From Congregibacter litoralis KT71 (GTDB lineage Bacteria; Pseudomonadota; Gammaproteobacteria; Pseudomonadales; Halieaceae): a stretch of DNA of 64,000 nt. Shown piece after piece: positions 9,139-17,699 of the stretch. Made by a program: the position numbers and the translations under genes. Location of the stretch: positions 3,546,928 to 3,610,927 of the forward strand of contig NZ_CM002299.1 of the NCBI RefSeq assembly GCF_000153125.2, in the 5' to 3' direction. Numbering within the stretch: the first letter of the stretch is position 1; every line of letters starts with the position of its first letter. Under the pieces are notes generated by a model. The model did not search any database and was not told the DNA's origin. It worked only from the letters and a program-made list of their open reading frames with translations.

Positions 9139-10002
9139 TTAACAGGGCGAAGCTGCCGCTAAAGAAGACGCGGGAAGGGACTGCAATCTATCGCCGTGGA
9201 CCAGAAACTTCTCGTAATCGCCAAGAATCTCCGGTCGCTCAAAGTGCAGGAAATGTCCGACGCCGTCTACCAAGATACAGGTGCAGTCTGGAATGAGCCC
9301 TTCAGCGAGCTGCATGTCGTCGAGGTCGATAATACGATCTTTTGAGCCGTTGACGATGAGCGTTCGCGCCTGGATACGGCTCAGATCAATGGTGTCGGTC
9401 AGATGACCCATTTTCAAGATATTGCGACAGTGAAGATAGAAGGACTCCGCTGAGCTTTGACTTAGACTGGCAAACTGAAGCTCGATCTGGCGCTTGTAAG
9501 TCGGCCCTATTTGCTGACCGAACATTTCTACAATGAGGCCAGCTCCCGCCGCATAATTACCCGTATCGTAAAGCGCTTCGGCGCGCACAATAATGCTCTG
9601 CATCACGGCATTGGGTTTCATACCAAAGCTGCTGAGTATGAGTTGCCGCACAGCCTGGGGTTTTTAGGCTGCGTAGGCAGCGGCTATGGCCGTCCCCCAG
9701 CTACTGCCTGCCAGTAATAGCTCGTCCAGGGGTTGGGCATTCTCGACGAGGGCATCAATCACCTCAAGCTGTTCTTCAATGGTCACATGAGGACTGCCCG
9801 AGAGGATCTCCGAACGCCCGACGCCGGGCATATCGAAAATAATCACACGAAAATGGGGGGCGAACTTTTGCGTTACCGCACGCCAGACAGCCATGGTCTG
9901 GAGCACCCCACTGACACACAACAACACCCCAGGCTTGTCGCCATAGACCCGGTAAGGAATGCGGAACCTCCCATGATCGAGGATTCCTTTGGTAGTCTTC
10001 AT
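9139..10002 (-). pseudogene. RhlA-like alpha/beta hydrolase, interrupted by one TAA
   Basis: Read in a single frame from the ATG at 10002, the gene gives about 287 codons with one TAA at 9664-9666. The N-terminal part has the oxyanion region and nucleophile elbow (AGSSWGTA). After the stop the frame goes on with no shift (KPQAVRQLILSSFG), then shows the acid (NGSKDRIIDLD) and the catalytic histidine (VDGVGHFLHFE). Layout and cap region resemble RhlA, which makes hydroxyalkanoyloxy-alkanoates from ACP-bound acyl chains, but substrate is unproven. The start overlaps the cupin gene stop by 4 bp. Unless the TAA is read through or is a sequence error, the product is two fragments and inactive. Confidence 0.75.
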
Positions 10003-10898
10003 GCGCTTTTTACCTGCGATGCAGCTTGAGCCAGAGCTTCGGCGTGCGTACGTTTCCAACTGTACCACCTCTGTGGGGCAACTTTATTTGCCAGTCGATC
10101 GATGGGAGAGACCACCAGGAGATTGCCCCAACCTTTGATTCGCTCTCGCCAGTGCGGCGATGCAGCACGTAGAGAGACCCCAATGCCGGCCTCCAGATAA
10201 TGAAACTCATGCCACCATCCCGCGGGCATGTACAAGGTCTGTCCCGGCTCTAGGATCACCTCGAAGCAACGTGCCCGGGAAAGCGATGGGGGCAAGGCAG
10301 ATGTGGGCCCATCCAGATCCAGATAGCTTCGCACGGTGAAGGGATGGCGATGGAGCCATACAGAATCCTCGGGCGCAAAGAGGCGAATGCGCCGGCGCCC
10401 GCGCACGACCGCATGGAGCACATCTCCCATATCAATGTCGTAGTGCAGCGGGGTTGTACTGCCTTTGCAGCCGAAGAAACTGAACACAAACTGACGCGAA
10501 AACTTGAGGCCAACCTCGGGCAATACAATATCGTCGAGAAGCTGCGGAATCTGCTGCGAGAGATTGTAGAGAAACATCCGCAGATCTCGTCCCCCATGCA
10601 GGGTTTCCTCAAGAAACTCGGCGAAGGACATGGTATCGATACTGCCCATGTAGTTGCGGCCGGGCGTTCCGAAACTGGCGTCATACACTCGCACAGGCCT
10701 GTTGCCGTACAGCGCAGTCAATTGATCGGGGGTCCATTTTTTCAGGGCCGGCCAACTCGCTGCCAGATCCGTGAGTACCAGGGGCTCGCGACGGGCTATG
10801 GCTTGCTTTAGGGGACTACCGTCAAGGTAGGGAGTGCTTTTGAGATCGAGGGACATCCACAGGGGTGCCTTGTCGTTTGGGTGCTCTGCCTGGCCCAT
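9999..10898 (-). CDS. Cupin-like / JmjC-fold protein
   Basis: 299 residues with the Cupin_8 plan. Early motif REPLVLTDLAASWPALKKW is typical of the family. The metal site is recognisable: HYDIDMGDVLHAVVRG supplies His-x-Asp, and the distal His lies in MPAGWWHEFHYLE. These bind Fe(II) in 2-oxoglutarate-dependent oxygenases, hydroxylating proteins or small molecules; the substrate is unknown. It is the middle gene of a three-gene minus-strand set, 8 bp after the chalcone-isomerase-like gene and overlapping the hydrolase by 4 bp. A shorter start 14 codons in (10856) is possible. Confidence 0.85.
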   Translation of the reverse strand: MGQAEHPNDKAPLWMSLDLKSTPYLDGSPLKQAIARREPLVLTDLAASWPALKKWTPDQLTALYGNRPVRVYDASFGTPGRNYMGSIDTMSFAEFLEETLHGGRDLRMFLYNLSQQIPQLLDDIVLPEVGLKFSRQFVFSFFGCKGSTTPLHYDIDMGDVLHAVVRGRRRIRLFAPEDSVWLHRHPFTVRSYLDLDGPTSALPPSLSRARCFEVILEPGQTLYMPAGWWHEFHYLEAGIGVSLRAASPHWRERIKGWGNLLVVSPIDRLANKVAPQRWYSWKRTHAEALAQAASQVKSA

Positions 10899-10906
10899 TG
10901 TCGGTG

Positions 10907-11530
10907 CTAATCGACCTGTGCAATTGATTGAGCCAATAGCGCATCGATATCACAGGCCGGCTCTTTACCGAACCAGATAGACCAGATGAGCTTGGCAAAG
11001 GCGGTATCGTTTGCAGTGAAGGCAGGTTCACCATTGAACTCGGCAAAGATTCGGCCGCCGGAAAGCCAGTAGAAAATCAACTGATCGCCCTTCTGTGCAT
11101 CACGATCGATGGACGCCATAAACGCGCTGATGGTCCCTTGGGCGTCTTCCAGCCAACCCGGCTGGGCATTCTTACGCAGGCTTCTATCGAGTTCATCACG
11201 AATCTGGTCCCGGCCAAGCTTACGGGAAAACGTGATGGCGATGGCTTTGGCAGGACCGTCATCGATGAGGGACTCGGGCGAGAAGGGCGTGGGAGAAGCC
11301 TCGGCATAATGGGCAATCTCATAGACCCGAAAGATCAGTATTACGCGCTCGGAACTACCCGTGTAATGTAAATTGTGGTTCACCCCGGCGTGAGTGAAGC
11401 CCATGAAGAGAGGAAAGTCCTTGGACTTGGCTGCCAACGCACCCGAGGCCATGCAAAGCAAGCCGATCACAGTCACAAGCCATACAGACCATGCTGGCCG
11501 TAAAGACGCAGAGGCGAAAACTTTGGGCAT
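10907..11530 (-). CDS. Chalcone isomerase-like exported protein
   Basis: 207 residues. It begins with a signal peptide (VIGLLCMASGALA) and continues as a chalcone-isomerase-like domain of the bacterial PF16036 type: G(x)n-strand FTHAGVNHNLHYTG, then RVILIFRVYEIAHYAEA, which corresponds to the family's 'KVYVVALY' region, and a helical stretch DQIRDELDRSLRKN. Bacterial members are exported and lack proof of flavonoid chemistry; they may bind fatty acids. First gene of the set with the cupin and RhlA-like hydrolase, which suggests a shared lipid-related role (inference). Confidence 0.8.
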   Translation of the reverse strand: MPKVFASASLRPAWSVWLVTVIGLLCMASGALAAKSKDFPLFMGFTHAGVNHNLHYTGSSERVILIFRVYEIAHYAEASPTPFSPESLIDDGPAKAIAITFSRKLGRDQIRDELDRSLRKNAQPGWLEDAQGTISAFMASIDRDAQKGDQLIFYWLSGGRIFAEFNGEPAFTANDTAFAKLIWSIWFGKEPACDIDALLAQSIAQVD

Positions 11531-11839
11531 GTGTTGGTCCTGCTTTGAACGAGGCGCTTTTTTCCAGCCCGGGCAGCATAGCCTAAATTGGCGGTAAGCA
11601 CTTCCTCATCGCAGCGTTTTTAGGCGCGTGCTAAGAAGCCATGGCGGTGAGCCTGGAAAAATTGTGATCGGCAAATTGCATGACGCTTGTAGATACTCAT
11701 GGGCCGATTCTATGACAGAGGGCGCCTTAACTTGGCGATACCGGCTGACCGCTCTGAGGCCGAGCATACCCGGCACCGTAGGATCATCTAGCCGCCACAG
11801 GCGCCGTGGCGGGAACGTCAGAACTCTATCCGTTTGCGC
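11531..11839. other. Intergenic region with an IS6 end relic
   Basis: About 310 bp between the chalcone-isomerase-like gene and the nucleotidyltransferase. The only recognised content is the IS6-type end at 11680-11742. Confidence 0.5.
11680..11742 (-). mobile_element. IS6-family end relic (copy B)
   Basis: On the minus strand this segment runs from an inverted-repeat end GGTATCGCCAAGTTAAGG to a transposase start codon at 11700 and the residues MSIYKRH, the usual beginning of IS6-family transposases, after which similarity stops. The same arrangement appears at 20563-20607. Only one end of the element survives. Confidence 0.65.
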
Positions 11840-12382
11840 TCACTCCAGCGCGGCCTCTTTGAAAGCATCGAAATGCTTGGCTTGACCCTCCCGACGATGC
11901 CACACTTTTAGGCTCTGCCAGTCCACAGCTTGTCGGCGCGCCACCATCAGGGCCTGCTCGAAGCACTGCACATCACCCCAATGATAGTAGGCAGCCAACC
12001 TATCCTTAATGCAGTCGGTTGGATTCAGTAGACGAACGACGCCCGCGTCAGTTTCCCTCTTGGCCACCCGCTGCTCCTCGACATGCTCATTGCCAACCAT
12101 GAGCGGGCCAGTCGGGAACTCAATGAACATGTCTGTTTCTGGATGGGTGAAGTAGCGCCCTTTTTGATCTTGAATGAAGCCGATCTCTTTCAGCGCCAAT
12201 CCGATCGCGCGATTGCTGTCCAATCCCAACGTAATGAAATCAAGGTCATTGGACGCGTATTCGTTCTCAGACCACACGGACACGCAGGAGCCTCCCGTCA
12301 GAACCGCGTGTATACCCTTCGATTCCAATGACTCACAAACCCGCGCAGCAAGCTGCTCTACATCAAGATCAGCAAGGCTCAA
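11840..12382 (-). CDS. Nucleotidyltransferase-fold protein (toxin-like partner of an HTH protein)
   Basis: 180 residues. Near the N-terminus AVLTGGSCVSVW followed by SNDLDFITLG gives the GG/GS helix and the D-x-D metal site of the nucleotidyltransferase fold. The later helical part (KDRLAAYYHWGDVQCFEQAL) resembles AbiEii/DUF6036-type proteins. Start is TTG at 12382 and overlaps the upstream HTH stop codon (TTGA), so the pair is co-translated. Such HTH + NTase pairs can act as toxin-antitoxin or abortive-infection modules; whether this one does is inference. Confidence 0.75.
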   Translation of the reverse strand: MSLADLDVEQLAARVCESLESKGIHAVLTGGSCVSVWSENEYASNDLDFITLGLDSNRAIGLALKEIGFIQDQKGRYFTHPETDMFIEFPTGPLMVGNEHVEEQRVAKRETDAGVVRLLNPTDCIKDRLAAYYHWGDVQCFEQALMVARRQAVDWQSLKVWHRREGQAKHFDAFKEAALE

Positions 12383-12708
12383 AGGGTCTTGTCCTTCCTG
12401 CGGGGCCTTCGGCGGGTCATTTTGATACGGTCCTGCATATCTTTGGGATACCGCGACAGCGCGTCTTTAAACAGATCAACTACTGCTGACTTGAAAGCGA
12501 AGCGAGGATTGAATTCGTACACCCGCGTTTTTCCCACATTCACTGCCACCAGTAGCCCATCGCGCTCCATGCGCTCCATGACGCGCTGAACCTGGCTGGG
12601 GGCCACATCGAAGGTTTTGGCTATTTCCCTGGGATAGCCGCGCTCCCGCTCTGCCAGAAACAGAAGAACGCGCTCAGCATTGGGCGATCCAACAAGGGAC
12701 TCCAACAT
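12379..12708 (-). CDS. Winged-helix transcription regulator (antitoxin-like)
   Basis: About 109 residues from ATG 12708, preceded by GGAG 8 bp upstream; an earlier in-frame TTG at 12750 would lie inside an operator, so it is less likely. The sequence LFLAERERGYPREIAKTF / VAPSQVQRVMERMERDGLL is a clear winged helix-turn-helix with recognition helix SQVQRVMERM, followed by a wing (VNVGKTRVYEFNP) and a very basic tail (RRRPRRKDK). Overlaps the nucleotidyltransferase gene by 4 bp. Two palindromes just upstream suggest autorepression. Confidence 0.85.
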   Translation of the reverse strand: MLESLVGSPNAERVLLFLAERERGYPREIAKTFDVAPSQVQRVMERMERDGLLVAVNVGKTRVYEFNPRFAFKSAVVDLFKDALSRYPKDMQDRIKMTRRRPRRKDKTL

Positions 12709-12742
12709 ATACTTGAACTCCGTAAAACCAATAACGCTAACG

Positions 12743-12778
12743 ATACACAAAGTGTTATATAAAATACACTAAGTGTAT
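12743..12778. promoter_or_regulatory. Tandem palindromic operators for the HTH/NTase pair
   Basis: A perfect 7-bp inverted repeat with one central base, ATACACTAAGTGTAT, lies at 12764-12778. A near-copy, ATACACAAAGTGTTAT, lies at 12743-12758. The two are centred about 21 bp apart, two helical turns, on the same DNA face. They sit 35-70 bp upstream of the HTH start codon and are the natural sites for autoregulation by the winged-helix protein. Confidence 0.7.
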
Positions 12779-12806
12779 CTTTAATCACTACCAGATCACG
12801 ACGGGC

Positions 12807-13467
12807 GGTGCTGACAAATTAACTGCGCCAGGTTGATAGCGTTCAGTTCTCGTCCTCAAGCTACTACCTTAATCCATTGATTGAACGCACTCACCCTCAG
12901 AGCTCGACAATGCTGAGCTTTGATCAAGTGCCTCCCTAGATTGAACAAGTTGGATACAGCAGCGTGGGTAGTCAAAAATCTCTGGGCCTGTTTCACCGAC
13001 TTGAACCGCCGCATACCCCGCTCTCTCACTCTAGTCGCCTCATGCCCATGAAGCGGGGCAGACCCTGAGATTACCCAGCCCGATTATTCTCATACTGCTC
13101 CGCACTGTGCACTGTCTCTGGCATCAACTCAGGATGAGCAAGCCCATAACTACGCAACTTATCGGTCACGATCTTCCCGGCTTCACGGTCATTGGTGCGC
13201 AGTAGACGCTTGAAGAATCGCTTAGCCGCCACCCCATCTCGCCTAGCCTGTAGGAAAACGTCAACAACCTCGCCATGCCCAAAGCATTCGCTTCTCTACT
13301 GACTGTAATCCCACGCTCAGCCAGCAAGTCTTCAATATCCCGGTGGCTAAGATTGAAACTGTAGTAAAGCCAAACGGCGTAGCTGATGATATCTGGTGAA
13401 AATCAGTGGCGTATATAGGTATGTACGGGCCGATTCTATCAATTCGGCCGGTTAATTTGTCGGCACC
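12807..13467 (-). mobile_element. Decayed IS6-family element (copy A)
   Basis: Terminal inverted repeats remain: GGTGCTGACAAATTAACTG at the left and, reversed, GGTGCCGACAAATTAACCG at the right (17 of 19 match). Inside, the minus strand encodes the N-terminus of an IS6-type transposase (DIISYAVWLYYSFNLSHRDI), then jumps to its C-terminal part, so the middle with the first catalytic Asp is gone. Length is 661 bp instead of roughly 800. No matching target duplication flanks it (CGACGGGC left, CTCCGTGG right). Confidence 0.85.
12856..13424 (-). pseudogene. IS6-family transposase relic
   Basis: No intact start; a stop lies where residue 7 should be. Recognisable blocks, in order: PDIISYAVWLYYSFNLSH, DIEDLLAERGITVSREA, then after an internal deletion and frame changes AAKRFFKRLLRTND, KIVTDKLRSYGLAHPELMPE, RERGMRRFKSVKQAQRF and LRVSAFNQWIKVVA before a TGA at 12856. 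The order and spacing match IS6/IS26-type transposases, but the catalytic core is incomplete. Confidence 0.8.
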
Positions 13468-13561
13468 CTCCGTGGGGCTTGTGGGCCTTGATGGCTCGAC
13501 TCTGCCAATCTGACTCCGCTATGCTGTCAGCATCAGGGGAGCCGCATCACCGGTTTTCGCG

Positions 13562-14065
13562 TCAACTGTTTTTTACATCATAGGGACTAAAGAGCGCGAT
13601 CTTCCAGTCACCCTCATCACGAACAAGCAAATACAGCGATACGGTTTCGTAGACGACCTCTCCCGCGGCATTCAGTCCGTGACCCACATTGTTAGCGAGT
13701 ATCTTGTTAGGCGTAAGAATCTGCAGCTGTACTCGCTGCCACTCAAGGCGCATTACCTTCTTGCTATCCAACATGTTTACGAAGGCTTCGAAGTTCTTTG
13801 TGAACGCGCTCACAGACGCCGGCACCCTCGGCTTGGTCATTGGCGGCGCTATCATTAAAGGCATCGTGACCAGCTCGCCGAGCTCTTCTCGAAACTTTGC
13901 GCCGCGTTCTGGGTGTCCAAACCTCCTGTTGTAGACCGCCAAATACCGATCCATAAAACCCCTCGCCTCTAGCTCGAGGATTTCTCGGTCACTTGGTTCG
14001 TCGGCGCCCGTGGTACAACAGCTGACAAACATCAGGCTGGCAAAAAGTAGTCTAAGTGCATTCAT
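13562..14065 (-). CDS. Exported or lipid-anchored small protein, NTF2-like possible
   Basis: About 167 residues from ATG 14065, chosen because AGGAG lies 10 bp upstream and the protein then opens with a signal peptide (MNALRLLFASLMFVSCC). The double Cys may be a lipobox. The mature part has an N-terminal helix (FMDRYLAVYNRRFGH) and ends in strands such as LYLLVRDEGDWKIALFSPYDV, an order found in SnoaL/NTF2-like folds that follow 'W.I...' ends. No function can be given. It follows the transporter gene by 23 bp on the same strand. Confidence 0.7.
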   Translation of the reverse strand: MNALRLLFASLMFVSCCTTGADEPSDREILELEARGFMDRYLAVYNRRFGHPERGAKFREELGELVTMPLMIAPPMTKPRVPASVSAFTKNFEAFVNMLDSKKVMRLEWQRVQLQILTPNKILANNVGHGLNAAGEVVYETVSLYLLVRDEGDWKIALFSPYDVKNS

Positions 14066-14088
14066 GAGGGTGTTACTCCTAAGTATCT

Positions 14089-15426
14089 TCAAGGATTGCG
14101 AATGGGGCCCCTGAGAGCGGCCTTTTCTTTGAGTGGGGTTACTTGCAGTAGGTCGATAGCGGAGCCGGAGCGATCGAATCGTCTGCCGAGGAAGAGCGCC
14201 AGCGCGGACCACATAGCAGCGATGCCCGCACCAATTAGAGCGACCGCCGCCAAGCCGAAACCCAGGCCCTCTGTGAGCAGTGCAAACAGCGACCCACTAA
14301 CGGCGTCGCCGCCGCGATACACGACTACGTCGATCACCGCTTTGGCTTTGAAGCGCTCGTCGGTGCTCACCTCCGTGAACAGCAATTCACGGGCTGGCCT
14401 CGTCACCGCGTAGTTACCGACACGGCGTGCGATCTGCAGGCTGAGGAGCACCACGACGATCGGCGCAAAAGCAAGAACAAACAACCCAGTCATCACCAGC
14501 AATGGAACAACCGTGAGCGTGGCCGCCATACCGAGGCGCTGGACAACACGGCCGGTGACGAAAAAGGCACAGAAAAAGGTGAGTACGTTAACCACCCAAT
14601 CAATAGCGCCAAGAATCTCTGCTCGCTCCGGGCGCGAGTACGCCGCCAGAAGATTTTTCTGCTCAAAGTAAACAAACGATCCGATGAAAACGTAAAGGGT
14701 GATGAAAAGCGCGATTGCCAGTAGATAACGATTTCGCACGACATCACGAAATCCAGTCCACCATTGCCCACTGATGCGCTGATCCGCCAAGTCGACGTGT
14801 ACGGTCTGGTTGTCCAGCGCCGTTTCCTTGAGTCGCTGCAAATAAAAAATCAGGGGAACAACAAGCAGCAGGCCAAGGGATGCAATGAGCATCAGAACAT
14901 CAAGCCCCAAAGAGCTTGCAAAAAGTGTCGGTAGACTCGGTCCTACGATTGCGCCAGCGCTTGCCCCGGAACCAATAATTGCGAAGAGTCTTTCACCCTG
15001 CTCGCGACGAAAGGTGTCCGCCATAAATCCCCAAAAGACCGACAGATTGAAAAGGCTGAAGGCCGCGACCCAAAGGTAGAAGGCCTTTTCGGCCATAACC
15101 GGATCAGCCAGCCTGGGTATCGCCAGAACGAATAGCAAAAAGCTCGCGGCGAAGCCGCTGTAAACGACAGGAACCACCCAACGAAAGGGCATTCGCGAAA
15201 CCGCCAGACTGTAAATTGACACGAGACCTGCGCTGATAAAAAACTGGATGTTCCAGAGGAGACTTACCTCCGCGTCACTCCAGTCGCTTGCCATTGCATC
15301 TCGCACCGGTCGCAAAACAAAATACGAAGCCATCAGGAGAAATACCATGGCGAAGGATGCAACAGTGGCACGCAGCTCCTGGGGCCTTATCAGCGTCATC
15401 TGCTCAATGGCTCGCTGAAAAATCAT
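14089..15426 (-). CDS. MFS-type membrane transporter, NTP/NDP-exchange-like
   Basis: 445 residues with about 12 hydrophobic helices. The opening (FAMVFLLMASYFVLRPVRDAMA) carries the YF-LRP-R motif common in bacterial relatives of ADP/ATP translocases of the Npt/Tlc family. The segment FMADTFRREQGERLFAIIG is another family block. Free-living bacteria carry these 'NTP/NDP exchange transporter' relatives with unknown substrates. The start overlaps the upstream short-chain dehydrogenase gene by 4 bp, implying one transcript with it. Confidence 0.85.
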   Translation of the reverse strand: MIFQRAIEQMTLIRPQELRATVASFAMVFLLMASYFVLRPVRDAMASDWSDAEVSLLWNIQFFISAGLVSIYSLAVSRMPFRWVVPVVYSGFAASFLLFVLAIPRLADPVMAEKAFYLWVAAFSLFNLSVFWGFMADTFRREQGERLFAIIGSGASAGAIVGPSLPTLFASSLGLDVLMLIASLGLLLVVPLIFYLQRLKETALDNQTVHVDLADQRISGQWWTGFRDVVRNRYLLAIALFITLYVFIGSFVYFEQKNLLAAYSRPERAEILGAIDWVVNVLTFFCAFFVTGRVVQRLGMAATLTVVPLLVMTGLFVLAFAPIVVVLLSLQIARRVGNYAVTRPARELLFTEVSTDERFKAKAVIDVVVYRGGDAVSGSLFALLTEGLGFGLAAVALIGAGIAAMWSALALFLGRRFDRSGSAIDLLQVTPLKEKAALRGPIRNP

Positions 15427-16388
15427 TCGATTGCCGCCGTTTCAAGGACTTTATCCAGCAGATTCACCAACGCATCGCGGGAAAGCGTGAATGGATGATC
15501 CCGATTGAGTTCCTCCACCCTCTGTAGCGCTCGTCTAATTGCGTAGTGAGCCTCGTTGGCGTCAGGTGCCACCAAGTAACGCCTTTTTGGCTCAGGCGCT
15601 GTCATGAATTTGTAGACTGCATCGGCCACAGGGGTTGGTGGGAGATGTCTAGAGCGGTCGCTCTGCGTGAAACCGGCAAATCGGGTGATCTCATCCTCGA
15701 ACAGCGAACTCCTTTCGCCCGAGTCGATTTCCGCCATGCGCTGTCGCATGTTTTCCATGATGTTAGAGCGAAAGTTTCCGGGCTCTACGACGCTAACCTG
15801 CACTCCAAACTTGCTCATCTCAGCAGCGAGGGAATCGGCATAGCTTTCCACGGCATGCTTACTCATGCCGTAAGGCCCCATAAGCGCGCCCGAGAAAATA
15901 CCTGAAAGGGAGCCTATCGTGGTGATCCGGCCTTGATGCTCAATCAATAGCGGCGCAAACGCCTTGGTGACCCTGTAGGGACCAAACACGTTTACATCCA
16001 TGACAAACCGCATATCGCGTTCGCTAACTTCGATAAGTGGGTCGAAGACGAAAACCCCCGCGTTATTGACGAGGCCGTGCAAACCACGCCCGCTCTGCTC
16101 AATGGTCTCAACGGCTGCATCGATGTCCGCCTGTATCGTCACGTCCAGACGTATTCCGCGCATGTTGTCGATCTTGCTGAGAGCCTCGATATCAGCGGAC
16201 TTACGGGCTCCTGCGTATACAAAAAATCCGCGGCGCGATAGCGTAAGCGCTATCTCTTTACCGATTCCCGACGTGGCACCCGTGACCAAAATGGCTCGCT
16301 GAGGGGTGGCACCAGACGTGCCGGATTCAAGCGCAGATGCCGAAAAACTCAACGTGCAGGTAATGATGATCAGAATTAGTCGCTTCAT
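15423..16388 (-). CDS. Short-chain dehydrogenase/reductase with signal peptide
   Basis: About 321 residues from ATG 16388 with GGAG 6 bp upstream. It has all classical SDR marks: nucleotide loop TGATSGIGKEIA, NNAGVFVFDP, catalytic Ser (IGSLSGIF) and YGMSK with catalytic Tyr and Lys. Unusually there is a hydrophobic N-terminal leader (LILIIITCTLSFSASA) ahead of the domain, so it may be exported or membrane-anchored, odd for a cofactor-using enzyme. The substrate is unknown; the closest general type is the retinol/steroid-dehydrogenase-like SDR. Co-transcribed with the transporter (4-bp overlap). Confidence 0.9.
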   Translation of the reverse strand: MKRLILIIITCTLSFSASALESGTSGATPQRAILVTGATSGIGKEIALTLSRRGFFVYAGARKSADIEALSKIDNMRGIRLDVTIQADIDAAVETIEQSGRGLHGLVNNAGVFVFDPLIEVSERDMRFVMDVNVFGPYRVTKAFAPLLIEHQGRITTIGSLSGIFSGALMGPYGMSKHAVESYADSLAAEMSKFGVQVSVVEPGNFRSNIMENMRQRMAEIDSGERSSLFEDEITRFAGFTQSDRSRHLPPTPVADAVYKFMTAPEPKRRYLVAPDANEAHYAIRRALQRVEELNRDHPFTLSRDALVNLLDKVLETAAIE

Positions 16389-16592
16389 GCGCACTCCAGA
16401 GAAGAGAAAGAGGCGCTGACCCTATCCGCTTGGCCTCACTCCGGAATTCCCGCGAAGACCAAAAGCAGAGATTTATCGACGAACACTGCCCTGCACCTAG
16501 AACAGCGGTTCGTCGACGAATCCTTGGGGTTGGTCCACATAATGGGCGACAACATCGTGGTAGGTCTTGTTAAAACGGGGAAGTAGTTTAGA

Positions 16593-17699
16593 TTGCGCAG
16601 ATTATTGACCAGCAGATGGATAGTCGTGACAGTACGCGTGAATCGAGCGCTTGCAGGGTTTCATTCGGCCTTCTGGTCGGTTGTCTTCCTCCTTAACGTT
16701 GGACCTGATTGGCACCGCTACTCTTCGACACGAGAGGTATTGGAAGTCGCCGGGACCACCACAGCCTTACAAGCAATGGTCGCTTTCATTGCCCTTAATT
16801 TTCTCGTGCCGCGGTGGCTGGACCGAGGCCACATCCGCTTATTCGGTCTGTTGCTGCTCGCGGCCCTATTCCTGGCTGCGGAAAGCAACATTCTGTTCAG
16901 CTACTTTTATCTGGAGCCCGCTTATCCCGAATCCTATGGCAAGTATTATCAAATATTGAGTGAACTCAGCCTTTTGGAGCGCCTCGGATTTTCGTCGACG
17001 ATCCGATGGATTGTGTTCTCCAAGCTACCGCTCCTCGCGTTTCCAGCTGCCGTTCTCGTTGCGGTCAGCTATTACCAGAGGCAGCAAGCCGTGCTGGCAT
17101 TACGCGAGCAGAAACGAGTCGCCGAGTTGGAGGCGCTGAAGCGTCAGCTAAACCCCCATTTTATTTTCAATACCTTGAACAACATTTATGCTCTCGCCAT
17201 CAAGCAATCTGAGCAGACACCTGAAGCAATAGCCAAGCTGTCAGGTATCCTCGACTATGTGCTTTATCGCTGTAATAACGAGTACGTCTCTCTTGAAGAT
17301 GAAGTGGAAATGATTGATGACTATATCGCCCTTGAGCGTTTGCGCTTTGGAGAACGTCTGAATGTTAGTTTCAGCAAGGAGCTTTGTGCCGGGGTGATGG
17401 TTGCCCCCCTGATGTTTCTCACCCTGATCGAAAACGCTTTTAAGCACGGCGCCAGTCAACAGCTTGACCAAGCATTTATTGATATCTCTTTGAAAGCCAC
17501 GGCCGAGACCATCGTGTTTACCGTAAGTAACTCTAAGTCGGCAAAGATAAAGCCGAAGGAAAGTTGCGAAGAAAAAATCGGACTGGCCAATCTGCGGCGG
17601 CAGCTAGCCCTGCTCTACCCCCGGACGCACAAGCTTGATCTAGAAGAAACACCTGAGCACTATTCCTCGCGCATTTACCTACAGCGGCAAGTGGCATGA
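16593..17699 (+). CDS. LytS-like sensor histidine kinase (His_kinase family)
   Basis: 368 residues: four hydrophobic helices up to ~165, a coiled linker (YYQRQQAVLALREQKRVAEL), then the PF06580 core with phospho-acceptor His in LKRQLNPHFIFNTLNNI and an ATPase domain with the N box (LIENAFKHG). Kinases of this group pass phosphate to LytTR regulators, as the next gene indicates. The start is uncertain: TTG at 16593 has GGGGAAG about 10 bp upstream; GTG at 16626 is the alternative. The stop codon overlaps the regulator's ATG by 4 bp. Confidence 0.9.
   Translation: MRRLLTSRWIVVTVRVNRALAGFHSAFWSVVFLLNVGPDWHRYSSTREVLEVAGTTTALQAMVAFIALNFLVPRWLDRGHIRLFGLLLLAALFLAAESNILFSYFYLEPAYPESYGKYYQILSELSLLERLGFSSTIRWIVFSKLPLLAFPAAVLVAVSYYQRQQAVLALREQKRVAELEALKRQLNPHFIFNTLNNIYALAIKQSEQTPEAIAKLSGILDYVLYRCNNEYVSLEDEVEMIDDYIALERLRFGERLNVSFSKELCAGVMVAPLMFLTLIENAFKHGASQQLDQAFIDISLKATAETIVFTVSNSKSAKIKPKESCEEKIGLANLRRQLALLYPRTHKLDLEETPEHYSSRIYLQRQVA

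Noticed and set aside
9139..10002. Calling the gene rhlA
   Set aside because: Similarity is by plan and motifs only, and no rhlB-like glycosyltransferase is nearby.
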